From the NCBI RefSeq assembly GCF_003112535.1, contig NZ_BEWA01000023.1:1-64000 (forward strand): a stretch of 64,000 bases of DNA. Direction: 5' to 3'. The notes under the pieces were generated by a model. That model was not told the DNA's origin and did no database searches. It saw nothing but the letters and a program-made list of their open reading frames with translations. The position numbers and the translations under genes are program-made. The DNA is from Streptomyces rishiriensis (GTDB lineage: Bacteria > Actinomycetota > Actinomycetes > Streptomycetales > Streptomycetaceae). The first letter of the stretch is position 1; every line of letters begins with the position of its first letter. Positions 39,557 to 48,494 of this stretch are shown here, in pieces.

Positions 39557-41564
39557 CCCTCCAGCGCTGGTTGGAGCCGGAGTTGGCCTGCCAGGTCGTC
39601 ACGGCGGCGCCCTCGTTCGTCGCCTGGCCGCCGACTTCGAGGAGCCGTCCGGTGGCCGCGTTCACCAGGGTCCACGTGCCGTCGCCGGTGGTCGACATGA
39701 TCCACTCGGTGGCGGGGTCACGCTTGCCGGTGTCGGGCTCGACCACCGGCACGTCGTCGCGGACGGCGAGGCGCTTGCCCTCGGCCGGGTTGGCGAAGAC
39801 GTAACGCTGGCGCGCGCCCTTGTCGCCGTGCCGGGCGTCCAGCTGCCACTGCTGCGCCGTGCTGCCGTTGGCCGACCCGATCACCAGGCTCGTGCCGTTG
39901 GCGGCGACGGTGACCGCCTTGCCGCTCTGCACGCCGGTCAGCGTGTAGGAGTGGCCCTTGCTGAACAGGCCGGCGTTCTTCGCGACTCCCGAGACGCCCC
40001 TGACGGCGAAGGAGGTCACGGACTGGGCGGGGACCGTGTACGTGGCCCTGCCGTCCACGACCTTGACCGGGGCCTGCTGCTTGAGCTTGCCGTCGGCGCT
40101 GGTCACGGTCGGCGTGACGGTCGCGTTGCCCTTGATGCTGCGGAACTTGGACAGGTCGAGGGTCACCGTGCGGGCCGCGGTGGTGGAGTTGACGTGGACG
40201 AGCGAGACGCCCTTGCCGTCCTCGGTCACGGCCGCGGCGCTGGAGGTGTCGTCCACCTTGATCAGCCTGTCGCCGGGCTTGATGAAGTGCGTGAAGTTGC
40301 GGGCGGTGTCGAACTTGGTGTTCGTGAAGATCGGGCACGACTGCAGGGTGTCCGTCTTGGTGCAGCTGAACGGCAGCTGGATCTCGCCCCAGTTGCCGCC
40401 CTTGGCGGACTCGCCGCCCGGCTTCATGTTGTCGTAGTCCTCGACCGGCTGCCAGAACACCCAGGCGCTGGGCTCCAGTTCCCGCAGGTCGTTCACCATC
40501 TGCTGGGCCAGCCCGAGACCGGGACGCATGTCGGTGAAGCTCTGCCCGTCGCCCCAGTCGCCCTCGACCTCGCTCATCCACAGCGGCTTGTCGGCGGCCT
40601 TGGCGAGGTCGCGCACGGTGGTGCGCTGCCCGGTGCCGTAGGTGTGGACGTTCATTTGGTCCACGAGGTCCTTGGCGGCCTGCGAGTAGGAGTTCCAGTT
40701 GGTGGCGAAGATGGACGGGTTGGTCTCGTCCATCGCCGATATGCCGGCCCTGACCTTGGCCTTCTTCAGCGCGGGCGCCAGCGCGGCGAGCACCTTCTGC
40801 TGGAGCTCGGGGCCGATGTGGGCGCCCTCCTGGCGGCCGCCGACGGGCAGGCCGTTCGCGTCGAGCCGGGTGCCCCAGTAGCCGGTGTTGGGCTCGTTGA
40901 AGGGGTCGATCGTGTCGACCTTGATGCCCTCGCCCTTCTCCAGCCGCTTCGTCGCACCCGCCAGATAGGCGGCGAAGTCGTCCACGGAGTCGGCCTTCAG
41001 CTGGTCGGTGTTGGCGTTGAAGCCGCCGGACACGTACCCGCTCTCCGTCATGAACCACGGCGGGGAGTTGCTGAACGCCTCCCAGTGGGTGATGTCCTTC
41101 TTGATGCGGTTCACCCACCACCGCTGGGTGGCGTCGGCCTCGGGGTTCCAGTCGGCCGGGTCGTCCGCGCTCCACCAGTCGGTGTCCGCGCGGGTGGTGC
41201 CCGCGGGCGCCTTCCACCAGCCCTGCACGGCGCCGCCGGCCCGCAGATAGTCCTTGACGTCCGGAGCGTTGCCGCCGCCGATGTTGTAGCGGGCGATGTT
41301 CAGCGCCAGGCCGTCGTCACCGAAGAGCAGCTTGGCGAGCTTCTCACGGACCGCCGGGGGGTAGTCGCCGGTGGCGTTGGCGAACCAGACCAGGCTGGTG
41401 CCCCAGCCCTCGAACTTCTCCTGCTGGTACGAGGGGTCCGGCGTCACCGTGACGGCGGCCTCGGCGTGCGCCTGCACGGGGACGCTCAAGAGCGCGGCCC
41501 CGGTGGCCAGTGCGGTGAGTGCGGCGGCCCCGAGGGTCCGTCTGGTGCGGGTACGGCGTGCCAT
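39537..41564 (-). CDS. Secreted GH30 endo-beta-1,6-galactanase-like enzyme with ricin-type domain
   Basis: A 675-residue secreted enzyme. The signal peptide ends near AHAEA. The GH30 catalytic barrel and side beta domain run to about residue 520, with acid/base E224 in IDPFNEPNTGYW and nucleophile E332 in PLWMSEVEGDWG. The sequence resembles the endo-beta-1,6-galactanase group described from Streptomyces avermitilis (GH30 subfamily 5), which cuts the side chains of arabinogalactan proteins. A ricin-B/CBM13-like domain (about 535-675) with two visible QxW repeats (QQWQL, QRWRV) follows. It is last in the galactan operon; GGGAG lies 5 bases before the ATG at 41564. A hairpin at 41634-41663 separates it from the GH42 gene. 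Confidence 0.87.
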   Translation of the reverse strand: MARRTRTRRTLGAAALTALATGAALLSVPVQAHAEAAVTVTPDPSYQQEKFEGWGTSLVWFANATGDYPPAVREKLAKLLFGDDGLALNIARYNIGGGNAPDVKDYLRAGGAVQGWWKAPAGTTRADTDWWSADDPADWNPEADATQRWWVNRIKKDITHWEAFSNSPPWFMTESGYVSGGFNANTDQLKADSVDDFAAYLAGATKRLEKGEGIKVDTIDPFNEPNTGYWGTRLDANGLPVGGRQEGAHIGPELQQKVLAALAPALKKAKVRAGISAMDETNPSIFATNWNSYSQAAKDLVDQMNVHTYGTGQRTTVRDLAKAADKPLWMSEVEGDWGDGQSFTDMRPGLGLAQQMVNDLRELEPSAWVFWQPVEDYDNMKPGGESAKGGNWGEIQLPFSCTKTDTLQSCPIFTNTKFDTARNFTHFIKPGDRLIKVDDTSSAAAVTEDGKGVSLVHVNSTTAARTVTLDLSKFRSIKGNATVTPTVTSADGKLKQQAPVKVVDGRATYTVPAQSVTSFAVRGVSGVAKNAGLFSKGHSYTLTGVQSGKAVTVAANGTSLVIGSANGSTAQQWQLDARHGDKGARQRYVFANPAEGKRLAVRDDVPVVEPDTGKRDPATEWIMSTTGDGTWTLVNAATGRLLEVGGQATNEGAAVTTWQANSGSNQRWRVTDVTP

Positions 41565-41633
41565 GGGTGCTCCCAACTGCGGTGCGGTCGCTGTGGTGGG
41601 CCCCCTCCTGCCGCGCGGACGGGAGGGGATGGC

Positions 41634-41663
41634 CCCCGGGCACGGGTCAGGCCGTGCCCGGGG
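41634..41663 (-). terminator. Hairpin between the GH42 and GH30 genes
   Basis: Perfect 12-bp arms CCCCGGGCACGG and CCGTGCCCGGGG around a 6-base spacer, 24 bp past the GH42 stop. It may end or attenuate the operon transcript before GH30. Confidence 0.7.
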
Positions 41664-41687
41664 AGTCGTGGGGTGCGGGCGGGGACG

Positions 41688-43733
41688 TCAGACGGCGGGT
41701 CGGCGCAGTACGACGACCTCCCGGGGACCGAGGACGAGGGAGCCCTCCGCGTCGCGGGCGCCGAGCAGCACCTCGCCGTCGAAGCCGGGGACCCGCACCG
41801 TCTCGTCGGTCCGGTTGACCAGGAACAGGAACCGTCCCTCGGGGCCGCGCCGTACGGTCAGCTCAACCGATCCGCGCGCCTGCGAGGGAAGTTCGCTGCT
41901 CACGCCGGCCGGTTCCAGCAGGCGCGGGAGCAGCGAGCGCAGCCCGTCGACGCCGAGCCGGGTCGACACGTACGAGGCCGAGCCGTCGCCCGTGGACCGG
42001 CGGGTGACCGCGGGACGGCCGGCGTGCACCCCGCTGCGGTAGTGCGCCAGGACATCCGTGGCGCCGTCCGCGACGGTGATCCGGTCGGTCCACAGAGTGC
42101 CGCGGGTGGAGTCGTCCAGCTCCACGCTCTCGCCGGCGAGCAGCGGGCCGAACTCCTCGATGCGGATGCCCAGCAGGTCGCGCAGCGCCCCGGGGTAACC
42201 GCCGAGCCACACATGGTCGTTCTCGTCGACGACCCCGGAGAAGTACGTGATGACGAGGTGGCCGCCCTGCTCGGCATAGCGCGTGAGGTCCTTGGCGAGC
42301 CCGGCCGGCACCATGTGCAGCACGGGCGCGACGAGGACCTGGTGGCGGGAGAGGTCGGCGCCGGTGGTGACGAGGTCGGCGCGGACGCCGAGGGCGAGGA
42401 GCGCCGAGTACCAGTCGAGCGCCTCCTGACGGTAGTCCAGCAGGGAGGTGGGGTGGGAGTCCTGCTCGCTGGCCCACCACGACTCCCAGTCGTAGAGGAT
42501 GCCGACGGCCGCCGCCTCGCGCTCCGAACCCGCCACCGGGGCGAGGGCCTTGAGCTTCGCGCCGAGGTCGGCGACCGCGCGGAACAGGTCGCTGTCCGCG
42601 CCGGCGTGCGGGACCATCGCCGAGTGGTACTTCTCGGCGCCGGCCGCGGACTGCCGCCACTGGAAGAAGCAGACGGCGTCCGCGCCGTGCGCCACGTGCA
42701 GCAGCGAGTCGCGGGCCAGGTCGCCCGGTCGCTTGGCCACGTTGACGGACTGCCAGTTGACCGCGCTGGTGGAGTGCTCCATCAGGAACCAGGGCCGGCC
42801 GCTCGCGATGCCGCTGACCAGGTTGGCGGAGAAGGACAGCTCGTCGCGGTCCTGCGGGCCGGGATGCACGTAGTGGTCGTTGGAGACGAAGTCGATCTCG
42901 CCAGCCCAGTCCGGGTAGTTCATGCCCTTCGTGCCGCCCATCACCATGAAGTTGGTGGTGACCGGGACGCCGGGTGTGATCTCCCGCAGGATCTCGCGCT
43001 CGGCGACGAGGTGGTCCTTCAGCGCGTCCGAGGAGAACCGCTTGAAGTCCAGCTGCTGGGTGGGGTTGGGGTGGGAGGCGGCCAGCCGCGGCGGCAGGAT
43101 CTGCTCCCAGTCGCTGTAGCGCTGCGACCAGAAGGCCGTGCCCCAGGCGTGGTTGAGGGCGTCGAGCGTGCCGTAGCGAGCGCGCAGCCAGAGGCGGAAG
43201 GCGCGGGCCGCGTCGTCGGAGTAGTCGTAGACGTTGTGGCAGCCGAGCTCGTTGGAGACGTGCCAGGCGACCAGCGCCGGGTGGTCCTTGTAGCGGCCGG
43301 CGATCTCGCGGACCAGGCGCAGGGCGTGCTCGCGGAAGACGGGCGACGTGGGCCGCCAGTGCTGCCGCGCGCCCGGCCAGAGTGTCTCGCCGTTCGCCGT
43401 GACCGGCAGGATCTCCGGGTGGGCGGTGGTGAGCCACGGCGGCGGGGAGGCGGTGGCGGTGGCCAGGTCGACGCCTATCCCGCCCGCGTGCAGCAGGTCC
43501 ATGACCTCGTCGAGCCAGCCGAAGTCCCAGGTGTCCGGGCCCGGCTGGATACGGGCCCAGGAGAAGATCCCCACGGAGACGACGGTGACGCCGGCCTCCT
43601 GCATCAGGCGGACGTCCTCCTCCCACACGTCCCGGGGCCACTGCTCGGGGTTGTAGTCGGCGCCGTAGGCCAGACGCGGGGCGGCGTCACCGTCCGCCCC
43701 GCGCAGCATGCGGGACTGGAGGGTGGAGATCAT
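41688..43733 (-). CDS. GH42 beta-galactosidase
   Basis: A 681-residue intracellular GH42 enzyme with no signal peptide. RLAYGADYNPEQWPRDVWEED is the N-terminal hallmark, the acid/base E162 is in AWHVSNELGCHNVYD, and the nucleophile E319 is in PWFLMEHSTSAVNWQ. The trimerisation and C-terminal beta domains (VGILYDWESWWASEQD, ELTVRRGPEGRFLFLVNRT) are present. It should release galactose from imported beta-1,6- or beta-1,3-galacto-oligosaccharides. GGAAGG lies 5 bases before the ATG at 43733. It follows the binding-protein gene by 114 bp with a strong hairpin in the gap. Confidence 0.93.
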   Translation of the reverse strand: MISTLQSRMLRGADGDAAPRLAYGADYNPEQWPRDVWEEDVRLMQEAGVTVVSVGIFSWARIQPGPDTWDFGWLDEVMDLLHAGGIGVDLATATASPPPWLTTAHPEILPVTANGETLWPGARQHWRPTSPVFREHALRLVREIAGRYKDHPALVAWHVSNELGCHNVYDYSDDAARAFRLWLRARYGTLDALNHAWGTAFWSQRYSDWEQILPPRLAASHPNPTQQLDFKRFSSDALKDHLVAEREILREITPGVPVTTNFMVMGGTKGMNYPDWAGEIDFVSNDHYVHPGPQDRDELSFSANLVSGIASGRPWFLMEHSTSAVNWQSVNVAKRPGDLARDSLLHVAHGADAVCFFQWRQSAAGAEKYHSAMVPHAGADSDLFRAVADLGAKLKALAPVAGSEREAAAVGILYDWESWWASEQDSHPTSLLDYRQEALDWYSALLALGVRADLVTTGADLSRHQVLVAPVLHMVPAGLAKDLTRYAEQGGHLVITYFSGVVDENDHVWLGGYPGALRDLLGIRIEEFGPLLAGESVELDDSTRGTLWTDRITVADGATDVLAHYRSGVHAGRPAVTRRSTGDGSASYVSTRLGVDGLRSLLPRLLEPAGVSSELPSQARGSVELTVRRGPEGRFLFLVNRTDETVRVPGFDGEVLLGARDAEGSLVLGPREVVVLRRPAV

Positions 43734-43760
43734 GGCGGTCCTTCCGAAGGTGGTGCACGG

Positions 43761-43790
43761 GGGCGGCGCGGCCCGTGTGCCGCGCCGCCC
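43761..43790 (-). terminator. Hairpin between the binding-protein and GH42 genes
   Basis: Perfect 12-bp arms GGGCGGCGCGGC and GCCGCGCCGCCC around CCGTGT. It should partly terminate transcription or protect the upstream mRNA end, giving more binding protein than GH42. Confidence 0.7.
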
Positions 43791-43847
43791 GGCGCTTACT
43801 GCTGTGCTGGTGCTGTGCCGGCCGCTTCGCGGGCGACTGCCTCTGGG

Positions 43848-45185
43848 TTACTTCTGGATGGTGAAGCCCTGCTCCTGGCCGTACTTGACCGAGGCGTCCT
43901 GCCAGGCCTTCAGGCCGTCCGCCAGCTTGGTGCCGGAGACGTAGGCCTTGCCGACCGTGTCGTTGAAGATCGAGTTGGCGTACGGCTGGAACGGGAGGTA
44001 CGACCAGTCGCTCGCCACGTTGGCGGCGGAGTCGGCGAAGATCTTGTTCGCCTCCTGGCCGTCGAAGTAGTCGAACTTCTTGCTCTGGAACGCGGGGGAC
44101 TCGAGCTCCGCCTTGGTGGCGGGGAAGGCGCCCTCGCTGACGCGGGTCGCGACACCGGCGCCGGAGTTGGCGTACTCGGTGAAGGCGTAGGCGAGTTCCT
44201 TGTTCTTGGCCAGCGCCGGGACGGCCAGCGAGCTGCCGCCGTTCTCCGCGCTCGCCTTGTCGCCCTTGGTCCAGGCCGGCAGCGGCGCCGCGCGCCACTG
44301 GCCCTTGGCGTTGGGGACGCCGGTGACGAAGTTGGCGGGCATCCAGGCGCCGGTGGGCAGGGTGGCGATGGTGCCGTCGCCCAGGCCCTTGTACCAGTCG
44401 TCGGTCCAGCCGTTGACCGGGGCGACCAGCTTCTCGCTGATCAGCTGCTGCCAGACCGCCTCGTACTTCTTGGCGCCGGCGTCGTCGAAGTTGATGCCGA
44501 GCTTCGTGCCGTCGACCTTGTAGGGGCGCGAACCGGCCTGCCACAGCAGGGAGGTGGTGAGGCCCGCGTCGCCGAGGTCGCTGGTGATGTAGGCCTTCGG
44601 GTCGGCCTTGTGGAGCTTGCGGGCGGCGTCGAGGTACTCGTCCCAGGTGGTGGGGACGGCGATCTTGTACTTGTCGAAGACCGTCTTGTTGTAGAACAGC
44701 GCCATCGGACCCGAGTCCATCGGCAGGCCGTAGACCTTGTCGCCGTCGCTGACCGCGTTCCACGGGCCCGGCGTGTACTTGGAGGCGAGCTTGGAGGCGC
44801 CGTACGGGGCCAGGTCGGACAGGCCCTTGGTCAGGGAGTACTGGCCGAGCGCGAAGTACTCGACCTGGGCGACGTCCGGGACGCCCTTGCCGGCCGAGAT
44901 CGCGTTCGACAGCGCGGTGTAGTGCTTGTCGCCGGAGCGCTCGCTGACCAGGTTGACCTTGACCTTCGGGTACTTCTTCTGGAAGTCGGCGGCCACCGTC
45001 TTCAAAGTGGGCTCCCACGCCCAGACCGTGATGTCGCCTCCCTTGGCCAGGGCGGCCTGGATGTCGCCGGCGGAGACGGCCTTGGTGTCGGAGCTGTCGT
45101 CCGAGCCGCCGCAGGCGGTCACGCCCAGGGCCAGGGTGGAGACGAGGGCGATGCCGCGCAGGATGCGGCTCGTTGTTCTGCGCAT
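43848..45185 (-). CDS. ABC transporter sugar-binding lipoprotein
   Basis: A 445-residue family 1 solute-binding protein. The lipobox LGVTACGGS has the lipidated Cys at residue 25. The mature start (DITVWAWEPTLKTVAADFQKKYP) and PDVAQVEYFALGQYSLTKGL are typical. Near the end come FPATKAEL and a sugar-binding Trp/Tyr-rich face. With the neighbouring GH42 and GH30 its ligand is probably a beta-galacto-oligosaccharide. It is third in the operon after the two permeases, an uncommon order. ATG at 45185 gives the classic signal; an in-frame upstream extension is not signal-like. Confidence 0.92.
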   Translation of the reverse strand: MRRTTSRILRGIALVSTLALGVTACGGSDDSSDTKAVSAGDIQAALAKGGDITVWAWEPTLKTVAADFQKKYPKVKVNLVSERSGDKHYTALSNAISAGKGVPDVAQVEYFALGQYSLTKGLSDLAPYGASKLASKYTPGPWNAVSDGDKVYGLPMDSGPMALFYNKTVFDKYKIAVPTTWDEYLDAARKLHKADPKAYITSDLGDAGLTTSLLWQAGSRPYKVDGTKLGINFDDAGAKKYEAVWQQLISEKLVAPVNGWTDDWYKGLGDGTIATLPTGAWMPANFVTGVPNAKGQWRAAPLPAWTKGDKASAENGGSSLAVPALAKNKELAYAFTEYANSGAGVATRVSEGAFPATKAELESPAFQSKKFDYFDGQEANKIFADSAANVASDWSYLPFQPYANSIFNDTVGKAYVSGTKLADGLKAWQDASVKYGQEQGFTIQK

Positions 45186-45274
45186 GGTGCTTCCACTTCT
45201 ACGTGGGTGGGACAGGTGAGGGTGGGGGTGGTGCCGGTGTTGCTCACATGTGGGGCTTGGGGGCGCTGCCCGGG

Positions 45275-46198
45275 TCACTCCTTGACGCTTCCGGCGGAGA
45301 GGCCGGACTGCCAGTACTTCTGGAGGAACAGGAAGGCGGCGATGAGGGGGAGGATCGTGAGCAGGGATCCCGTGATCACCAGGTTGAAGATCACGTCACC
45401 GCCGATGGTCTGCGCCTGGGAGCTCCAGGCGCTCAGACCCAGCGTCAGCGGGTACCAGTCCGGGTCCTTCAGCATGATCAGCGGAAGGAAGTAGTTGTTC
45501 CAGGTGGCGACCGTGGTGAACAGCAGCACGGTCACGATCCCGGGGGCCAGCAGCGGCAGTGCGACCTGGAAGAAGGTCCGCACCTCGCTCGCGCCGTCCA
45601 TCCGGGCCGCCTCCAGCAGCTCGGTCGGGATCGCCTCGGCGGCGAACACCCACATCAGATAGAGGCCGAACGGCGACACCAGCGAAGGGATGATGACCGC
45701 CCAGGGGGTGTCGGTCAGCCCCATCTTGCTGAACATCAGGAAGGTCGGCACGGCCAGCGCCGTGGCCGGCACGGCGACCGCGCCGATCACGACGGCGAAG
45801 ATCGCCCGCTTGCCGGGGAACTGGAACTTCGCCAGCGCGTATCCGCCGAGCACGGCCAGCAGGGTCGCGCCGCCCGCGCCGAGCACCACGTACAGCAGGG
45901 TGTTCAGCAGCCAGCGGCCGAAGATGCCGTCGTGGTAGGTGAAGGTGTCCCGGATGTTGTCCCACAGGGCGAAGTCGTGGGCGAACCACAGGCCGTTGGA
46001 GTCGGCGAGCCCGGACTGGGTCTTCGTGGCGTTGATGACCAGCCAGATCAGCGGCACCACGGTGTAGAGGACCATCAGGGCCATCAGCGCCGTCAGCAGC
46101 ACGTTGCGCTTCGGCTTGCCCGGGGTGTGCTTCTTGCGAGGGGTCCGCAGTCTGGGGGCGCCGCTCTTCGCGGGGGAGGCGGTGACAGAGGTGCTCAT
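45275..46198 (-). CDS. ABC sugar transporter permease, MalG type
   Basis: A 307-residue permease with six membrane segments. The cytoplasmic EAA loop is EAARMDGASEVRTFFQVALPLLAPG, which docks the ATPase. The basic N-terminal tail (RLRTPRKKHTPGKPKRN) precedes the first helix (VLLTALMALMVLYTVVPLIWLVI). It starts 4 bp after the MalF-type gene ends. No ATP-binding subunit is encoded in the operon; in Streptomyces the shared ATPase MsiK usually serves such importers. Confidence 0.92.
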   Translation of the reverse strand: MSTSVTASPAKSGAPRLRTPRKKHTPGKPKRNVLLTALMALMVLYTVVPLIWLVINATKTQSGLADSNGLWFAHDFALWDNIRDTFTYHDGIFGRWLLNTLLYVVLGAGGATLLAVLGGYALAKFQFPGKRAIFAVVIGAVAVPATALAVPTFLMFSKMGLTDTPWAVIIPSLVSPFGLYLMWVFAAEAIPTELLEAARMDGASEVRTFFQVALPLLAPGIVTVLLFTTVATWNNYFLPLIMLKDPDWYPLTLGLSAWSSQAQTIGGDVIFNLVITGSLLTILPLIAAFLFLQKYWQSGLSAGSVKE

Positions 46199-46202
46199 CG
46201 GG

Positions 46203-47129
46203 TCACGCTCCCTTGCGCATGCCGCGCAGCTGGACGGCGTAGGCGACGATCATCGTGATGACGCCCATGATGATGGCCACCGTCGCCGAGTAGTTGTGCT
46301 GCTGGCCGTTGAAGGACAGCGAGTACGTGTAGAAGTTCGGCGTGAAGTCCGTGGTGATCGAGTTCAGCGCCAGCGGACGCAGGATGCTCGGCTCGTTGAA
46401 GAGCTGGAAGCTGCCGATGATCGAGAAGATCGTCGCGATGACGAGCGCGCCCCGGATCGCGGGCAGCTTGATCGAGCTGATGATCCGCCACTGACCGGCG
46501 CCGTCGATCTCCGCCGCCTCGTACAGCGAGGTCGGCACGACGCGCAGCGCCGAGTAGAAGATCAGCATGTTGTACCCGACGAACTCCCAGGTCACGATGT
46601 TGCCGATGGAGGCGAGCACCCAGTCGGGGGAGAGCAGGTCGGGCAGGGTGACACCGAACGCGGAGTTGATGTCGCCCACCAGGCCGTACTTGGTGCCGTA
46701 CATGAAGCCCCACATGAGGGTGGCGACCACGGCGGGCACGGCGTACGGCAGGAAGATCGTGATCCTGAAGAAGCCCTTGCCGTAGAGCCGGCCGCTGTCC
46801 AGGGCCAGTGCCACCAGCAGGGCGATGCCCAGCATGATCGGCACCTGGACCGCCAGGAAGAGCGCCACCCGTCCGACGGCCGACCAGAACGCGTCGTCCT
46901 GCAGGGCCCGCGTGTAGTTGTCCAGGCCGACGAACTGGTTTCCGCCGATGAGCTGGTCGCGGAAGAGGCTCAGGTAGATCGAGTACGCGATCGGCGCCAG
47001 GAAGACCAGCGCGAACACCACCACGAAGGGACCGATGAAACCCCACCCCGTCCAGGAGCGGCGGTCCCGTTTCGCCGGAGGAGGTGCCGGCCGCGGCTCG
47101 GCGGCCACCGGCGGTTGCAGCGTCGTCAT
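46203..47129 (-). CDS. ABC sugar transporter permease, MalF type
   Basis: A 308-residue permease, first gene of the galactan operon. Six membrane segments begin with GFIGPFVVVFALVFLAPIAYSIYLSLF, and the EAA loop is YEAAEIDGAGQWRIISSIKLPAI. GAGGAACGAC precedes the ATG at 47129. Its promoter region contains two palindromic LacI-type operators, so the operon should be repressed until an inducing sugar arrives. Confidence 0.93.
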   Translation of the reverse strand: MTTLQPPVAAEPRPAPPPAKRDRRSWTGWGFIGPFVVVFALVFLAPIAYSIYLSLFRDQLIGGNQFVGLDNYTRALQDDAFWSAVGRVALFLAVQVPIMLGIALLVALALDSGRLYGKGFFRITIFLPYAVPAVVATLMWGFMYGTKYGLVGDINSAFGVTLPDLLSPDWVLASIGNIVTWEFVGYNMLIFYSALRVVPTSLYEAAEIDGAGQWRIISSIKLPAIRGALVIATIFSIIGSFQLFNEPSILRPLALNSITTDFTPNFYTYSLSFNGQQHNYSATVAIIMGVITMIVAYAVQLRGMRKGA

Positions 47130-47203
47130 GTCGTTCCTCGCTCGTCCAGAACTGGAGCAGGCGGTGTTGCGCGGAGATTTCCGGACGCCCCACCGCCACC
47201 ATG

Positions 47204-47219
47204 ATGTTTACGCAAACAT
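47204..47219. promoter_or_regulatory. LacI-type operator 1
   Basis: ATGTTTACGCAAACAT, a 16-bp near-perfect palindrome (one mismatch at the centre), 75 bp before the permease start. The two operators are 45 bp apart start to start, about four helical turns, so one repressor tetramer or two dimers could occupy the same face. Confidence 0.85.
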
Positions 47220-47248
47220 CGGCCACGCAAGAGGCTGGGCAAGCTGTT

Positions 47249-47264
47249 ATGTTTACGTAAACAT
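47249..47264. promoter_or_regulatory. LacI-type operator 2
   Basis: ATGTTTACGTAAACAT, a perfect 16-bp palindrome with the central CG of LacI-family sites. It overlaps the -35 area of the regulator's own likely promoter, whose -10 is TACACT at 47281-47286, so the regulator is probably autoregulated. Confidence 0.88.
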
Positions 47265-47366
47265 CTGATGGCGGCATGTCTACACTGCCCCGATAACGAT
47301 GGTCAAGGGTCGTCTGGGGAGACCGTGGCACCTGCGCCGACAGAGAGGTGGGGACACCGAGTGGAC

Positions 47367-48413
47367 ATGGCTCGAAGAACACCGGCTGACGTGCCGAGAC
47401 GCACCCGGGCCACCGCCTCCATGGCCGACGTCGCCCGGCTCGCCGGAGTGTCGTCGCAGACCGTCTCGCGGGTCTCCAACGGTTACGCGGGCGTGAACGA
47501 GGAGACCCGGCAGCAGGTCCTCGCCGCCATGTCCGAACTCGGCTACCGGCCCAACAGCGCCGCCCGCGCCCTCAAGCGCGGCGAGTTCCGCACGATCGGC
47601 GTCATCACGTTCACGCTGTCCACCACCGGCAACGTGCGCACCCTGGAGGCGATCGCGACCTCGGCGGCCGAGGAAGGCTACGCGGTGACCCTGCTCCCGG
47701 TCGCCGTGCCCACCACCGACGAGGTGCGCGGCGCGTTCTCGCGGCTGGAGGAACTGGCCGTCGACGCGGTCATCGTGATCATGGAAGTGCATCTGCTGGA
47801 CGCGGCGACCGTCAAACTGCCGCCGCACGTCCAGGTGGTGGTGGTCGACTCCGACGCCGGCGACCACTACACCGTCGTCGACACCGACCAGGCGGGCGGC
47901 ACCCGCACCGCCGTCCAGCATCTCCTCGACCTGGGACACCGGACGGTATGGCATCTGGGCGGGCCCGAGGGCTCGTTCGCCGCTCAGCGCCGCGCGGACG
48001 CCTGGCGCGCCGCCCTCGCCGAGGCGGGCCGCACGCCCCCGCCCCTCGTCCGCGGCGACTGGTCGGCGGAGTCCGGCTACCGGGCCGGCCTGGAACTCGC
48101 GGCCCGCGAGGAGTGCACCGCCGTCTTCGCGGCCAACGACCAGATGGCGCTCGGCCTGCTGCGCGCCCTGCACGAACGCGGCCGCAGGGTGCCCGAGGAC
48201 GTCAGCGTCATCGGCTTCGACGACATCCCCGAGGCGAGCTCCTTCCTGCCGCCGCTCACGACCCTGCACCAGGACTTCGCCGAGGTCGGCCGCCTGTGCG
48301 TCCAGGCCGTGCTGCGCAAGATGCGCCCCGACGGTTCCGAGCACGGCACGACACTCGTGCCCACGCGCCTGGTCCTGCGCGACAGCACGGCACCCCCGCC
48401 GGCCGGGGGTTAG
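47367..48413 (+). CDS. LacI-family transcriptional regulator of the galactan operon
   Basis: A 348-residue regulator. The DNA-binding helix-turn-helix is ASMADVARLAGVSSQTVSRV and the hinge helix is GYRPNSAARALKRGE. A periplasmic-binding-protein-like sensor follows (GVITFTLSTTGNVRTLEAI to VIGFDDIPEASSFLPPLTTL). It is divergent from the transporter and hydrolase operon with two operators between them, so it is most likely that operon's repressor, responding to galactose or a galacto-oligosaccharide. ATG at 47367 and GTG at 47361 are both possible; GGGGA lies upstream. A longer frame from 47268 would include promoter sequence. Confidence 0.92.
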   Translation: MARRTPADVPRRTRATASMADVARLAGVSSQTVSRVSNGYAGVNEETRQQVLAAMSELGYRPNSAARALKRGEFRTIGVITFTLSTTGNVRTLEAIATSAAEEGYAVTLLPVAVPTTDEVRGAFSRLEELAVDAVIVIMEVHLLDAATVKLPPHVQVVVVDSDAGDHYTVVDTDQAGGTRTAVQHLLDLGHRTVWHLGGPEGSFAAQRRADAWRAALAEAGRTPPPLVRGDWSAESGYRAGLELAAREECTAVFAANDQMALGLLRALHERGRRVPEDVSVIGFDDIPEASSFLPPLTTLHQDFAEVGRLCVQAVLRKMRPDGSEHGTTLVPTRLVLRDSTAPPPAGG

Positions 48414-48460
48414 GGCCTGCCGCTGTTGATCCTGCGCCGCCCGCAGCCCGGCGGGCGGGC

Positions 48461-48488
48461 ACCCTACATGGTTCCACCCACGTAGGGT
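48461..48488. other. Inverted repeat before the 132-residue hypothetical gene
   Basis: ACCCTAC (48461-48467) and GTAGGGT (48482-48488) are perfect 7-base complements with a 14-base spacer, ending 6 bases before a GTG start. It could be an operator or a translation-blocking stem. Confidence 0.4.
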
Positions 48489-48494
48489 GTTCGG

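Noticed and set aside
39489..45494. A 2001-codon plus-strand open frame spanning three genes of the galactan operon
   Set aside because: It is antisense to well-supported GH30, GH42 and binding-protein genes and shows no recognisable protein features.
47275..47290. A 16-base match CATGTCTACACTGCCC shared with 2798-2813, near the starts of two unrelated genes
   Set aside because: About one such 16-mer match is expected by chance in a 64-kb window, and the two copies lie in different orientations relative to their genes. TACACT may simply be a -10 element.
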